The translations under genes and the position numbers were made by a program. This document shows positions 1 to 8,853 of a stretch of DNA of 14,087 nt, piece by piece. The notes beneath the pieces are model-generated. The model saw nothing but the letters and a program-made list of their open reading frames with translations. It was not told where the DNA came from and searched no databases. This stretch comes from DASTQL01 sp035761805 (GTDB taxonomy: Bacteria; Actinomycetota; Actinomycetes; Jiangellales; Jiangellaceae), in assembly GCA_035761805.1 (NCBI GenBank), contig DASTQL010000212.1, forward strand, positions 1 to 14,087, written 5' to 3'. The first letter of the stretch is position 1, and each line of letters opens with the position of its first letter.

Positions 1-195
1 GTCGGCGTCCGCGCCGAACACCTGACGCAGCGCGTTGATCTCGGCGGCCGCGCTGCCGCCGCGGGCCGGGGTATAGGTCTCGTGCGACACGAAGACCGTG
101 GCCGGCGCCATCTCGTGCCGGCTCGCCCCGCGCGCCTCGGCCTGGCGCACAACGTCCTCCATGACCTGGCCGATGTGCTCCACGTCGAGCCGCGT
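1..195 (-). repeat. Second copy of an internal KS2 segment (duplication in the synthase gene)
   Basis: This stretch encodes residues 1579-1643 and matches 550-744 in the same frame at an offset of 549 bp (183 codons). By eye 50 of 65 residues are identical, including an uninterrupted block TVFVSHETYTPARGG followed by SAAAEINALR. The copy begins abruptly at TRLDV, right after a linker that normally follows a ketosynthase, and is cut by the window edge. The copies differ at many silent positions as well, so this is neither a recent duplication nor a simple read repeat. Confidence 0.9.
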
Positions 196-3100
196 CGCGG
201 GACGGCCGGTGATGGCGTCCAGCCAACGCTGCCAGGCCTGCGGGTCGACGATGCGGTAGGCGTACCCGAGCTCGCTCGGCGAGCGGTGCCGCCCATCGGG
301 GACGGGTGTCCATCGGACGAGCGACATCGCGATCTGCGAGCCGAACCCTGCGGCCAAGCGCAGGGCGTGCCGCACCGGGTAGGCGCCGCCCTGGGAGAGA
401 TTGAGCTCCCCGAGCTCCGGGTCGGGCTCCTTGTAGTTCGGCACCGGCGGTACGACGCCGGTCTCCAGTGCCTTGATCGCGACGACGTCCTCGATGCCGG
501 CGCCCATCGCGTGGCCGGTGAAGCCCTTGGTGTTGGTGATGACGATCGACTCCGCCTGGGGGCCGAAGGTGGAGCGCAAGGCATTGATCTCCGCCGAGGC
601 GCTGCCGCCACGTGCCGGCGTGTACGTCTCGTGCGAGACGAACACGGTGGACGCGGCGACGTCGTTGCGGTCGATGCCGCGGCTCTCGGCCTGCCGGACG
701 ACATCCTCCATCACCTGGGCGATGTGGGTGACGTCCAGCCGAGTGCCGTGGAAGGCACTGTTGGCGGTGACGGCGCCCAGGACCTCGCAGATGGGCTGGA
801 GACCGCGCTCGCGTGCGGCGTCGGCGGACTCGACGACGAACGACGCCGCGCCCATTCCGACGATCATGCCGTGGCGGCGCCGGTCGAACGGCGTCGCCGC
901 GTCCTCGACCGAGTCGTCGGTCGCAGCGGCGCCGGAGGCGAGGAAGCCGGACGCGACCCAAGGGAGCAGCGTGTCCGTGGTGACGTCGTCCGCGGAGACG
1001 ACGACGACCCGACGGCAGCGGCCGGCCCGGATCCAGTCCTCGGCGAGCGACAGCGCCTGCGTCGTGCTGGCGCACGCGGCGTTGATCTGCGTGTTCGGCC
1101 CGCGGGCACCGATGATCTCGGCGAACTGCGAGTGCCCCATGGACAGGCAGCGGAACAGGAACCGGCGGTCGAACGTGAAGGACTCCACCTCCAGCAGGTG
1201 CCGCAGCTCCGCGATCCGCCGGTCGACCTCGGGCAGGGCGCTCTCCCCTCCCTGCATCCGTGCGCGTACGGCCTCCAGGGCCAGCAGCTGCTCGCGGCGG
1301 CCGCGGTAGGTGTAGTACTTCTCCAGGTCGTCGGCGAAGGAGTCGTAACCCGGGAACGCCGACGCGAAGATCACCCCGGTGTCGTCCCGCAGCGCGTCGG
1401 GCAGGCCCCAACGCTCGGGCAGGCTGGAGCCCAGGGTCGTGGTCTTGTACCGCATGACGAGCGGGATGCCGGCGTCCCGCAGGGCGTCGAACCCGACGCC
1501 GATCGCCAGCCGCGTGACGGCGTCGAGCGCGGCGTCGCGGGCGGCGTCGACACCGAACTGGGTGACGACGTCCAGCGGCGCGTGCCGCCCGGCGAGCTTG
1601 ACGACCTCGGCCTCGTCGTCGATGGTCTCGAACGTCGGGTCCCCGGACTCGCGCTTGACCAGCCGGGTGACCCGCAGGTCCACCATCTGCCGGCGGAACT
1701 TGTGCGGGATCGTGTCGATGAACTGCTGGCCATCCAGGATGCGTTGCAGGTTCTCGTCGTCGAAGACCTGCTCCACGCCCGGCAGACCGAGCGCTGCCCC
1801 GGTCACGACCACCGGCTCCGGCACGGCCGGAGCCGTGGGGACGGGGGCGTCCGGGCCAGCGGTCGCGGCCGGCGCTGCACCGCCGTACACCCGAAGACCC
1901 TGCTCGAGGGCGTCGGCGAAGAGTCGGCCGAGCTCGACATACCGGTCGGTGGTCATGGGGGTCCCCGGGGGAGGAGGGGGCGTGGCAGTCGCCGCGTCGG
2001 GTGCGCCGGCCGCTGCCCGGGCAGCAGCCACGGTGGCCGGGGCAGGTGCTGCAGTGGCCACAGCCGTGGGCTCCGGAGCGGGCGGGGTCGGAGCTGGCTC
2101 CCGTGCGGCCGGGTAGCCCAGCCCCGCTGCCCACAGGCCGCAGAGCGCGGCGTTGAACGACGGGACGTCGCCGTTCTTCGGGTGGTTGGTGAAGAGGGCC
2201 AGGACGTCGTCGTGTCCGCCCAGCACGTCCTCGACGAAGCCGTGGAGGGCCTTCTTGGGCCCGACCTCGACGAACACCCGGGCCCCCGCCTCGTGCAGGG
2301 TGTGCAGCCCGCGGACGAACTGCACGGGCGAGGCGACCTGGCGACCCAGGATGTCGAGCATGGTCTCGGTGTCGGCGTCGGCCGGGTAGAAGTCGCCCGT
2401 GACGTTGGCGACGATCGGCAACGTCGGTGCGTGGACGTCGAGGCGGCGCAGCGCAACCCTCAGCGGCTCGCTCGCGGGCGCGACGATCGAGGTGTGGAAG
2501 GCATGGCTGACCGGGATCCGCGCGGCGTTCATCCCGGCCGCCTGGAACGCTGCGACGGCGCGCTCGACGGCGTCGGTGGCGCCGCCGATGACAGCCTGGC
2601 TGGTGCTGTTGATGTTGGCGATCACGACGTTGCCGGCGATGGTGCCGACGATCCTCTCGATCTCGGGCAGCGGACCGAAGACCGCAGCCATCGCCCCGTT
2701 GTCGTCCAGCGACAGCGCGGCCATCTCGTGCCCACGCGCGCTGACGGCCTCCAACGCGGCGTCGAACGTCATCGCACCGGCGGCGACGAGCGCGCCGTAC
2801 TCGCCGAGGCTGTGGCCCATGACCATGTCGGGTCGCACGCCGTACGCGTCGAGCAGCCTGGTGAGCGCGGCGTCGGTGGCCAGGACCGCGGGCTGGGTGA
2901 TCTCGGTCTGGAGCAGCTGCTGCTCCAGCTCGCGGACGGCGGCCGGGTCGTCCTGGTCGATGAAGATGTACGAGGAGAGCGGGCGGCCAAGCAGCGGGGC
3001 CATGATCCGGTCGGCCTCGTCGAAGGTGGCGGCGACCACGGGGTCGTCCGCCCGCAGGTCCTTGAGCATGTTCACGTACTGCGAGCCCTGGCCGGTGTAG

Positions 3101-4929
3101 AGGAACGCGACCTTGGGAGCAGGCCCACGGCCGACGTGGATGCCTTGCGCGCGCAGCATCTTCCACATCGCCGGCGCGCCCGAACGGAACGCGGTGACGG
3201 CCTTGCCGGCCTTGGCCGCCAGGTCTGTGGCGTCGGCGAAGTCGATGGCCACCCGGACGGCCGCGCCGGCGAGCGCGGGATCGGGCGGCCGGGGGGGAGG
3301 TGCGGTGCCGACCGCCGCGGCGGCGGCGACCTCCTCGAGCTGGGACAGGACGTCGGCGTCGTCGCGCCCGCCGAGCACCAGTGCGCCGCGGAGCGGCGGC
3401 CGCGGCGCTGTCGGCGCGGCCGCGGATCCCGCGACCGGTGCAGTGACGGCCGTACCGGGCACGTCGGCCGCGGCGAACGTCCGGGACGCGCTGTCGGGAC
3501 GGTGCCGGCCGGGGACGTACTCCTCCAGCACTGCGTGGTAGTTGGTCCCGCCGAAGCCGAAGGCGCTGACCCCCGCTCGGCGGGCGCCCTCCGGGTCGGC
3601 CGGCCACTCGCGCCGCTCGGTCGTGACCCGGAACGGGGTGCGGTCCCAGTCGACGTTGGGGTTGGGGTCCTGGAAGTGCAGGCTCGGGGCGAGCTGCTTC
3701 TCGTGCAGCTGCATCACCATCTTGAACAACCCGGCGGTGCCGGCGGCCGCCTTGAGGTGGCCGATGTTGGACTTCACCGAGCCCAGCGCGATGGAGCCGG
3801 GCGCGGCGCCCGAGCCGCCGAAGACCTCACCGAGGCTGGCCAGCTCCGCTGCGTCCCCGACGCGGGTGGACGTGCCGTGTGCCTCCACGGCGGAGGCGGC
3901 CGCAGGCTTGACCCCCGCGTTGGCCCACGCGCGTTCGACCGCGAGCTTCTGACCGACAGGGTTGGGTGCCGTGATGCCCTTGCCCTTGCCGTCGCTGGAA
4001 CCGCCGAGACCGAGCAGAACGGCATAGATGCGATCGCCGGCCCGCTCGGCGTCGGCGAGCCGCTTGAGGACGAAGAGGGCGCACCCCTCCCCCATGACGA
4101 AGCCGTCGGCGCCGGCGTCGAAGGGACGGGTACCGGTCGCCGACAACGCACCGATCTTGCAGAACTTCACGAACGCATTGACGCCCATGTTGCGGTCGAC
4201 TCCACCGGTGATCGCGGCGTCGTACTCGCCCGCGACGAGGCCCTGGACGGCGGCGCTCATCGCCGCCAGTCCCGACGCGCAGGCGGCGTCGGTGGTGAAG
4301 TTCGGTCCGCGGAGGTTGAACAGGTTCGAGACCCGCCCCGCCATGACGTTGGAGAGTTCCCCGGGCATCGTGTCCTCGTTGATCACCGGGTAGTCCGCGA
4401 GGAAGCCGCGCCGGAACTCCTCGACGACGGCGGCGCGTACGTCGGGCGGGAGGGCGCCGAACGACGGTGCCGCGTCGAGCGCCCGGACGTACTCCGGGAC
4501 GTGGATCCGCAGGGTGGTCTGGTAGTGCTTCTCCCCACCGATGGCGTTGCCGAAGATCACCGCCACCCGCTCGGGGTCGACGTCCCAGTCCGGCCAGCCG
4601 GCGTCGACCATGGCCGCTCGGGACGCGGCGACGGCCCACTGCTGACCCTGGTCCATCTGCGCGGCCACCGTGGGCGGTATGGGCAGCCGCCACGCCCGCG
4701 GCTCCCAGGGGAACTCGCGGACCCAGCCGCCGATCTTGCTGTAGGTCATGTCCGGCGCGGCGTGGTCGGGGTCGTAGTACAGCCCCGGGTCCCACCGCTC
4801 GGGCGGCACGTCGCTGATGGAGTAACGGCCGTCGCAGATGTTCTGCCAGAACGCCGCGGCGTCCGGAGCATCCGGCATGATCGCCGCGATGCCGACGACG
4901 GCGATCGGGGTGCTGGGCTGGTCGTTCAT
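1..4929 (-). CDS. PfaA-like multidomain beta-ketoacyl synthase (KS-AT-KS-partial KS), 3' end outside window
   Basis: Large iterative type I polyketide/fatty-acid synthase; 1643 codons are open and run off the left edge. It starts at ATG 4929, 7 nt after GAAGGA (4937-4942). KS1 is residues about 6-475, with triad C217 (TDAACASG), H351 (EAHGTSTRVGD) and H391 (KSNIGH). Its opening, with YYDPDxxAPDMTYSKIGG, resembles PUFA synthase PfaA. The AT is about 604-905: GQGSQ at 613-617, nucleophile S707 in GHSLGEY, and HAFH at 809-812, the malonyl-CoA signature, with H812 as partner. A Pro/Ala-rich linker (about 940-1038) contains no ACP-like DSL motif. KS2 is about 1039-1540, with C1286 (NAACAST), H1433 (SHETYTP, replacing AHGTGT) and H1473 (TKGFTGH), plus a charged helical insert near 1225-1260. 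Residues 1579-1643 repeat 1396-1460. ACP, KR and DH domains may lie beyond the edge. Last gene of the etf/acyl-CoA dehydrogenase operon in this window. The product is inferred to be an unusual lipid or polyene; it is unknown. Confidence 0.93.
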   Translation of the reverse strand, partial: MNDQPSTPIAVVGIAAIMPDAPDAAAFWQNICDGRYSISDVPPERWDPGLYYDPDHAAPDMTYSKIGGWVREFPWEPRAWRLPIPPTVAAQMDQGQQWAVAASRAAMVDAGWPDWDVDPERVAVIFGNAIGGEKHYQTTLRIHVPEYVRALDAAPSFGALPPDVRAAVVEEFRRGFLADYPVINEDTMPGELSNVMAGRVSNLFNLRGPNFTTDAACASGLAAMSAAVQGLVAGEYDAAITGGVDRNMGVNAFVKFCKIGALSATGTRPFDAGADGFVMGEGCALFVLKRLADAERAGDRIYAVLLGLGGSSDGKGKGITAPNPVGQKLAVERAWANAGVKPAAASAVEAHGTSTRVGDAAELASLGEVFGGSGAAPGSIALGSVKSNIGHLKAAAGTAGLFKMVMQLHEKQLAPSLHFQDPNPNVDWDRTPFRVTTERREWPADPEGARRAGVSAFGFGGTNYHAVLEEYVPGRHRPDSASRTFAAADVPGTAVTAPVAGSAAAPTAPRPPLRGALVLGGRDDADVLSQLEEVAAAAAVGTAPPPRPPDPALAGAAVRVAIDFADATDLAAKAGKAVTAFRSGAPAMWKMLRAQGIHVGRGPAPKVAFLYTGQGSQYVNMLKDLRADDPVVAATFDEADRIMAPLLGRPLSSYIFIDQDDPAAVRELEQQLLQTEITQPAVLATDAALTRLLDAYGVRPDMVMGHSLGEYGALVAAGAMTFDAALEAVSARGHEMAALSLDDNGAMAAVFGPLPEIERIVGTIAGNVVIANINSTSQAVIGGATDAVERAVAAFQAAGMNAARIPVSHAFHTSIVAPASEPLRVALRRLDVHAPTLPIVANVTGDFYPADADTETMLDILGRQVASPVQFVRGLHTLHEAGARVFVEVGPKKALHGFVEDVLGGHDDVLALFTNHPKNGDVPSFNAALCGLWAAGLGYPAAREPAPTPPAPEPTAVATAAPAPATVAAARAAAGAPDAATATPPPPPGTPMTTDRYVELGRLFADALEQGLRVYGGAAPAATAGPDAPVPTAPAVPEPVVVTGAALGLPGVEQVFDDENLQRILDGQQFIDTIPHKFRRQMVDLRVTRLVKRESGDPTFETIDDEAEVVKLAGRHAPLDVVTQFGVDAARDAALDAVTRLAIGVGFDALRDAGIPLVMRYKTTTLGSSLPERWGLPDALRDDTGVIFASAFPGYDSFADDLEKYYTYRGRREQLLALEAVRARMQGGESALPEVDRRIAELRHLLEVESFTFDRRFLFRCLSMGHSQFAEIIGARGPNTQINAACASTTQALSLAEDWIRAGRCRRVVVVSADDVTTDTLLPWVASGFLASGAAATDDSVEDAATPFDRRRHGMIVGMGAASFVVESADAARERGLQPICEVLGAVTANSAFHGTRLDVTHIAQVMEDVVRQAESRGIDRNDVAASTVFVSHETYTPARGGSASAEINALRSTFGPQAESIVITNTKGFTGHAMGAGIEDVVAIKALETGVVPPVPNYKEPDPELGELNLSQGGAYPVRHALRLAAGFGSQIAMSLVRWTPVPDGRHRSPSELGYAYRIVDPQAWQRWLDAITGRPATRLDVEHIGQVMEDVVRQAEARGASRHEMAPATVFVSHETYTPARGGSAAAEINALRQVFGADAD
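550..744 (-). repeat. First copy of the duplicated KS2 segment
   Basis: Encodes residues 1396-1460 of the synthase, the part of KS2 holding the first catalytic histidine (H1433 in SHETYTP). It sits in its expected place between the C1286 motif and the H1473 motif, so it is probably the original copy. Its partner lies at 1-195. Confidence 0.9.
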
Positions 4930-4936
4930 GGCAGTG

Positions 4937-4942
4937 TCCTTC
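4937..4942 (-). promoter_or_regulatory. Ribosome binding site of the ketosynthase gene
   Basis: GAAGGA on the minus strand lies 7 nt before ATG 4929, inside the 19-nt gap after the acyl-CoA dehydrogenase stop. It supports that start and shows the synthase has its own translation signal within the operon. Confidence 0.8.
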
Positions 4943-4948
4943 GGTACG

Positions 4949-6658
4949 TCAGGAGCTGACGCGGTCGTAGAGGACGTCGGCGACGGCGTCCATGTCGGCG
5001 AGCAACCCGGCCTGGGCCGCCCGTACCTGGTCGAGCGGCAGGCCGGCCGCCAGCCGTCCCGCGGCAGCGGGGTCGGTTGCCGCGCCAGAAACCCAGCGCA
5101 CACCTTCCTCGGCCACCCTGTGCGCGGCTTCGCGGGCGAAGACGCGGCTCACTGTGGCGAGCCCGGCGGCGTCGAACCTGCGGTCGGTCTTCTCCGGGAG
5201 CCGGTCCTCGGAGGCCGCGACGGCGCGGCGGACCAGGGCCCCGGCCGACTCCGCGTACGCGATGAGCTCGCCGAGCCGCAGGAGCACGTGCTGGTTGCGG
5301 GTAAGCCGCCCGGCGCGGCACGCCTCGAGGACGCTTCCCAGGCACTCCTGCGCGAGCGCGGCCACGTCCGCGCCGACGGTCGGGTGGGACGCGTGCAGGG
5401 TCCGGAGCTGCGCTGCCGCGTCGAGGTAGTAGGTGCCCCGGCTCTTGAGGTGGTGCTGCCACCGATCGCGGGCGATCGTCATCTCGAGGATCTCGGAGGT
5501 GCCCTCGTAGATCGTGGTGATCCTGACGTCGCGGCGGATCTTCTCCACGATGTACGGCCGGGTGTAGCCGTAGCCGCCGTGGGCCTGGATGGCGGCGTCC
5601 GCTGCGGCGACGCCGGCCTCGGTCGCGAGGTACTTGGCGATCGCGCCCTCGGTGTTGAGCGCCCCGTCCACGCCCTCGCCACCGTCGATGCGGGTTGCGG
5701 TCTCCTCGACGAACGCGCGGGCGGCCTCGAGCCGGACGACGTGCGGCACCACCAGCTTGTGCGTGTAGCCCTGCTTCTCGCTGAGCGGGGCGCCGCCCTG
5801 GATCCGCTGGGCCGAGTAGCGGATGGCCCGGTCCATCGCCTCCCGGCCCCCGCCGAGCCCGAAGGCGGCGACCATGAGCCGGGTGTAGCCGAAGACCTGC
5901 TGTGCCTGCACGAGTCCGCGCCCCTCGACCCCCCCGACCAGGTTCTCGACGGGGACCACGACGTCGTCCAGGAACAGGGCGGCGGTGTTGGAGAGCCGGA
6001 TGCCGTGCTTGTCCTCCGGTGGGGCGGTGGAGAAGCCCTCCGTACCCTTCTCGACCACGAACCACGACGGCCCACCCGGCGACATGGCGAGCACTGTGCA
6101 GGCGTCGGCGATCGTGCCGTTGCTGATCCACTGCTTGCGGCCGGTGATGCGGTAGCCCGTGATCTCGCCGGACTCCTCGTCCCGCACGGGCACCGCCACC
6201 GTGGTCATGGCGCCGAGGTCGCTGCCCGCCTCGGGTTCGGTCGCCCCGTACGCGAAGACCAGGCCCTGCTCGGCGATGCGGCCGAGCCAGTCCTTGCGCT
6301 GCTCCTCCGTGCCTCCCATGAGGACCGGGTCGCTGCCGAGGAAGGTGGCGAAGACCGACGTGGCGACCCCGATGTCGACCCGGGCGAGGCGCTCGCAGAC
6401 GCGGTAGGAGTCGAAGGCGTTGCCGCCCATCCCCCCGTACTCCTCGGGGATGAAGACCAGCTGCACCCCCAGCGCGTCGCTGCACATGGCGCGCACGGTG
6501 TCCTCGGGGCAGGAGTCCTCGTGATCGAGCTCGAGCACGCGACCCTCGGGCAGCTCGGCCTCGACGAAGTCGCCGAGGGCCTCGAGCATGAGGTTGAGGG
6601 TCCCGAGGTCGAGCCCCTCCCCGCCGAGGTGAGCGGTGCTGTCGGTGGGCGACGTCAT
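4949..6658 (-). CDS. Long-form acyl-CoA dehydrogenase (569 aa)
   Basis: FAD enzyme predicted to oxidise an acyl-thioester to the trans-2-enoyl form and pass electrons to ETF. Visible ACAD landmarks: GATEPEAGSD at 138-147, ITGRKQWISNG for the central beta domain, AHGGYGYTR, and IYEGTSEI with E385 in the place of the catalytic base of medium-chain ACADs. After the usual core of about 400 residues there is a C-terminal helical extension of about 165 residues, as in the very-long-chain/ACAD9 and FadE-like classes, which suggests a long or bulky acyl substrate. The ATG at 6658 overlaps the etfD stop (ATGA), with GAAGGGA (6666-6672) ahead of it, so translation is likely coupled. A longer in-frame extension upstream lies antisense-free within etfD but matches no ACAD sequence and is rejected. 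It is placed directly before the ketosynthase gene, so its substrate may belong to that pathway; this is inference. Confidence 0.96.
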   Translation of the reverse strand: MTSPTDSTAHLGGEGLDLGTLNLMLEALGDFVEAELPEGRVLELDHEDSCPEDTVRAMCSDALGVQLVFIPEEYGGMGGNAFDSYRVCERLARVDIGVATSVFATFLGSDPVLMGGTEEQRKDWLGRIAEQGLVFAYGATEPEAGSDLGAMTTVAVPVRDEESGEITGYRITGRKQWISNGTIADACTVLAMSPGGPSWFVVEKGTEGFSTAPPEDKHGIRLSNTAALFLDDVVVPVENLVGGVEGRGLVQAQQVFGYTRLMVAAFGLGGGREAMDRAIRYSAQRIQGGAPLSEKQGYTHKLVVPHVVRLEAARAFVEETATRIDGGEGVDGALNTEGAIAKYLATEAGVAAADAAIQAHGGYGYTRPYIVEKIRRDVRITTIYEGTSEILEMTIARDRWQHHLKSRGTYYLDAAAQLRTLHASHPTVGADVAALAQECLGSVLEACRAGRLTRNQHVLLRLGELIAYAESAGALVRRAVAASEDRLPEKTDRRFDAAGLATVSRVFAREAAHRVAEEGVRWVSGAATDPAAAGRLAAGLPLDQVRAAQAGLLADMDAVADVLYDRVSS

Positions 6659-8820
6659 GGCGAGGTCCCTTCGGACGCTGTGGTGGGTCCGGTCGCGGGG
6701 AGGCCGTTCCCGGCAGGGCGGACCGAGCGCAGCAGCACCTCGGAGACGTCGGTCACCTCGACGTCCTCGGGTGCCTGCCCCTGCTGCTGCCGGAGCGTCA
6801 CGCCGTCGGTGAGCATGACGATGCAGAACGGGCAGGCAGCGGTGACGAGGTCGGGGCGCAGGGCCAGCGCCTCGTCGGTCCGGTTCTCGTTGACGCGCTG
6901 CCCGATGGTCTCGTCCATCCACATCCGAGCGCCGCCGGCGCCGCAGCAGAAGGAGCGCTCCGAGTTCCGCGGCATCTCCGCCACCCGTGTCCCGGGGACG
7001 CTGCCGAGCAACTCGCGTGGCGGCGCGAAGACCCGGTTGTGCCTGCCGAGGTAGCAGGCGTCGTGGTAGGTGATGGTCGCGTCGACGGGAGAGACCGGCC
7101 GAAGCCGTCCCTCGGCGACCAGCCGGGCGAGCAGCTGGGTGTGGTGGACAACGTCGTAGTGCCCGCCCAGCTGGGGGTACTCGTTGGCCAGGGTGTTGAA
7201 GCAGTGTGCGCAGGTGGCGACGATCGTGCGGGCGCCGACGGCGTTGAGGGTCTCGACGTTCTGCTGCGCGAGCATCTGGAAGAGGAACTCGTGCCCCATC
7301 CGCCGGGCCGGGTCGCCCGTGCACGCCTCGGCCTCGCCGAGGACCATGAACGAGACGCCGGCGGCGTCCAGGAGCTCGGCCACGGCCCTGCTGGTGCGCT
7401 GCGCCTTGTCGTCAAGTGCGCCGGCGCAGCCGACCCAGAAGAGGTACTCCACGTCGTCGGGCAGCGTGTCCTGCCCGTCGGCGCCCAGCACCCGGACGTC
7501 GAAGGGCAGCTCGGCCGCCCAGTCCATGCGTGCGCCGGCGCCCCGGCCCCACGGGTCACCGGCGTGCTCGAGGTTGCGAAGCATCGGGTTCGCCGACTCG
7601 GGGAAGGCGCCCTCGACCAGGACCTGGTAGCGGCGCATGTCCACGATGTGGTCCACGTGTTCGATGTCGACCGGGCACTGCTCCACGCAGGCGCCGCACG
7701 TCGTGCAGGACCACAGCACGTCGGGGTCGATGACCCCGCCCGCCTCGGCGTCGCCGACGAGCGGTCGTTCCGCCTCCCCCCGTACGGTCGCGGGCAGTGC
7801 CGCCCGGGCCTCGTCGCCGTCGGCGAGCAGGTAGGGCGCCTTGGCCAGCGCGTGGTCGCGCAGCGACATCACCAGCAGCTTGGGGGAGAGCGGCTTCCCG
7901 GTGTTCCACGCCGGGCACTGCGACTGGCAGCGGCCGCACTCGGTGCAGGTCGCGAAGTCGAGCATCCCCTTCCACGTGAAGTCCTCGATCACACCGCGGC
8001 CCATGAGGTCGTCCTCGCCGGGGTCCTCGAAGTCGACCGGCTCGCCGCCGGAGTGCACGGGCAGGAGGGGCCCGAGGGCGTTGGGTCGGCGGGATAGGGC
8101 GACGTTGGGCGCCGCGGTGATGATGTGCAGGTGTTTGCTGTGCACGACGATGACCAGGAAGACGAGGATCACGGCGAGCGCGAGGAGGATGCCCACGGTC
8201 TCGATGACCTCGTTGGCCTCCTGGCCGAGCGGTGCGAGCAGGCTCGCGACCCACTCCGAGGCGAAGGCGCCGCTGTCGAACGGGAAGACGCCGGCGTTGA
8301 CCTGCGCGCCTCGGTAGAGCAGCAGGCTCGCGACGACGGCGACGATCATGCCGAGGACGACCCACGCCGCGTCCAGGTGGGACCCGAAGAAGCGGGACCG
8401 GCGTCCCTCGCGACGAGGGGAGTGGACGATCCGGATCACCGCGAAGATGGCAACGGAGACGAGCACGAGGACGGCCACGAGGTCCTCGAGGAAGCCGAGC
8501 CACGGCTGCTGCCCGATGACGGGGATGTGGAAGTCGCGGTCGAACAGTGCCCCGTAGCCCTCGAGCACGGTGAGCATGAGCAGGATGAAGCCCCAGAAGG
8601 CCAGCACGTGGGCGATGCCCGGGACGGTCCAGGTCAGCAGCTTCCGCTGCCCGAGGACCTCGACCAGCTCGGCCCTGACCCGGGCCCCGACGCCGTCGGT
8701 CCGGCCCGGCTCCACCGGCTGGGCGGCCAGGCCGAGCCGGTAGAGCATCCAGAGCCGGCGGCCCGCCAGCCAGAAGGCGACCGCGGTCATGGTGAGGCCG
8801 ATGGTCAGCCGAAGTGTCAC
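6655..8820 (-). CDS. etfD: Membrane-anchored ETF-quinone type Fe-S oxidoreductase (EtfD-like, 721 aa)
   Basis: Predicted to take electrons from reduced EtfBA and pass them to the membrane quinone pool, as proposed for mycobacterial EtfD (Rv0338c). The N-terminal part (1-235) has about five membrane helices, like the NarI/HdrE gamma subunit, with candidate haem-ligand histidines including H227, H230 and H232 (HSKHLH). Two ferredoxin-type 4Fe-4S motifs follow: C292/C295/C298/C302 (CTECGRCQSQCP) and C372/C375/C378/C382 (CTTCGACVEQCP). The C-terminal half has two HdrD-like cysteine-rich domains, with CAHC at 537-540, C589 (DACYLGRHN), the CCG pair C625-C626, and CPFC at 663-666. The start is GTG 8820 behind GGGGGAGG; ATG 8790 is an alternative that would cut the first helix. 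It is shorter than Rv0338c, mainly in the tail. The stop overlaps the acyl-CoA dehydrogenase start. Function is assigned by family and context. Confidence 0.93.
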   Translation of the reverse strand: MTLRLTIGLTMTAVAFWLAGRRLWMLYRLGLAAQPVEPGRTDGVGARVRAELVEVLGQRKLLTWTVPGIAHVLAFWGFILLMLTVLEGYGALFDRDFHIPVIGQQPWLGFLEDLVAVLVLVSVAIFAVIRIVHSPRREGRRSRFFGSHLDAAWVVLGMIVAVVASLLLYRGAQVNAGVFPFDSGAFASEWVASLLAPLGQEANEVIETVGILLALAVILVFLVIVVHSKHLHIITAAPNVALSRRPNALGPLLPVHSGGEPVDFEDPGEDDLMGRGVIEDFTWKGMLDFATCTECGRCQSQCPAWNTGKPLSPKLLVMSLRDHALAKAPYLLADGDEARAALPATVRGEAERPLVGDAEAGGVIDPDVLWSCTTCGACVEQCPVDIEHVDHIVDMRRYQVLVEGAFPESANPMLRNLEHAGDPWGRGAGARMDWAAELPFDVRVLGADGQDTLPDDVEYLFWVGCAGALDDKAQRTSRAVAELLDAAGVSFMVLGEAEACTGDPARRMGHEFLFQMLAQQNVETLNAVGARTIVATCAHCFNTLANEYPQLGGHYDVVHHTQLLARLVAEGRLRPVSPVDATITYHDACYLGRHNRVFAPPRELLGSVPGTRVAEMPRNSERSFCCGAGGARMWMDETIGQRVNENRTDEALALRPDLVTAACPFCIVMLTDGVTLRQQQGQAPEDVEVTDVSEVLLRSVRPAGNGLPATGPTTASEGTSP

Positions 8821-8824
8821 GGTG

Positions 8825-8832
8825 CCTCCCCC
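8825..8832 (-). promoter_or_regulatory. Ribosome binding site deciding the GTG start of etfD
   Basis: GGGGGAGG on the minus strand lies 4 nt before GTG 8820 and favours that codon over ATG 8790, which has no comparable purine run in front of it. Confidence 0.65.
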
Positions 8833-8853
8833 GGGCGGTCCCGGTCCGGTGTC

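Noticed and set aside
82..4959. A single 1625-codon open frame on the plus strand
   Set aside because: It lies exactly antisense to the ketosynthase gene, whose frame shows complete KS and AT catalytic motifs. The plus-strand product is rich in Arg, Gly, Val, Asp and His with no recognisable domain, as expected for the complement of high-GC codons.
4838..7054. 738-codon open frame on the plus strand
   Set aside because: Antisense shadow of the acyl-CoA dehydrogenase and the end of etfD; no family motifs, and its start lies inside the synthase gene.
6659..7324. Upstream in-frame extension of the acyl-CoA dehydrogenase (791-codon version)
   Set aside because: The extra 222 codons are an out-of-frame reading of etfD. 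ATG 6658 has a good Shine-Dalgarno and an ATGA overlap with the etfD stop.
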